A DNA stretch of 5,799 nucleotides. Origin: Bacteroidota bacterium (lineage in GTDB: Bacteria > Bacteroidota > Bacteroidia > Bacteroidales > UBA932). The notes under the pieces were generated by a model. That model had not been told where the DNA came from. It was given only the letters and a program-made list of their open reading frames with translations, and searched no databases. The stretch's first letter is position 1; each line of letters opens with the position of its first letter. Location: positions 1 through 5,799 of the forward strand of contig JAGDMC010000118.1 in assembly GCA_017860395.1 (NCBI GenBank). Direction: 5' to 3'. This document shows, in pieces, positions 5,729 through 5,799 of the stretch. The position numbers were made by a program, and so were the translations under genes.

Positions 5729-5799
5729 ATGAAAAAGTTACTGTTAATAATGCTAACGGCCCTTCTTGCTCCAGTTGCACTTTCGGGCCAGTCGAAAGA
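5729..5799 (+). CDS. Secreted protein of the sigma module, 3' end outside the window
   Basis: Only 23 full codons are visible: Met-Lys-Lys, a hydrophobic core (LLLIMLTALLAPVAL), then SGQSK. This is a clear export signal, with likely cleavage after the Ser-Gly near residues 19-20. The frame is open to the window's edge. It lies 59 bases after the probable anti-sigma gene in the same direction. The leader is A-rich (AAATTAATAAAATG-like) without a Shine-Dalgarno sequence, as is common in Bacteroidota. In Bacteroidales, sigma/short membrane protein pairs are often followed by a small exported DUF4252 protein. That would be my guess here from context alone, because no diagnostic residues are visible. 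Other exported proteins remain possible. Confidence 0.7.
   Translation, partial: MKKLLLIMLTALLAPVALSGQSK

Overview
The window reads like chromosomal DNA of a member of the Bacteroidota, probably a Bacteroidales-type organism. The grounds are the protein families (a DUF5009 membrane protein, a Bacteroidetes-style ECF sigma factor with a short single-pass partner, an outer-membrane barrel ending in Phe), moderate GC content, A-rich leaders without clear Shine-Dalgarno sequences, and very short intergenic gaps. All genes lie on the + strand, and no gap exceeds about 60 bases. I see no RNA gene, mobile element, CRISPR array or long repeat.

Positions 1-4589 hold four genes in one direction separated by 12, 28 and 13 bases, so they are probably one operon. 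They are (i) the 3' part of an alpha/beta-hydrolase-like gene with a Ser-His-Ser-Gly-Gly-Gly nucleophile elbow, (ii) a DUF5009/HGSNAT-like polytopic membrane protein, (iii) a DUF819 (YjcL-type) polytopic membrane protein, and (iv) a secreted Omp85-type outer-membrane beta-barrel without room for POTRA domains. Together they suggest an envelope-spanning module: an outer-membrane barrel, two inner-membrane proteins of transporter or acyltransferase type, and one hydrolase. Uptake or remodelling of an envelope component or nutrient, such as peptidoglycan fragments or amino sugars, is a reasonable hypothesis. It is not shown by the sequence.

Positions 4590-5799 hold a separate regulatory module. 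An ECF sigma factor is preceded by a well-formed ECF-type promoter (TTGTAAC, 16 bases, CGTC) starting 5 bases after the barrel gene stops. It overlaps by 4 bases with a 182-residue single-pass membrane protein that is probably its anti-sigma partner. A third gene, a secreted protein of which only the first 23 codons are visible, follows 59 bases later. The promoter suggests positive autoregulation and a nearly leaderless sigma mRNA. A matching -10 region upstream of the third gene may be a second, weaker target of the same sigma factor.

I found no clearly undescribed system. The best candidates are the four-gene envelope operon, whose DUF5009 member appears to lack the canonical HGSNAT histidine, and the compact autoregulated ECF module.
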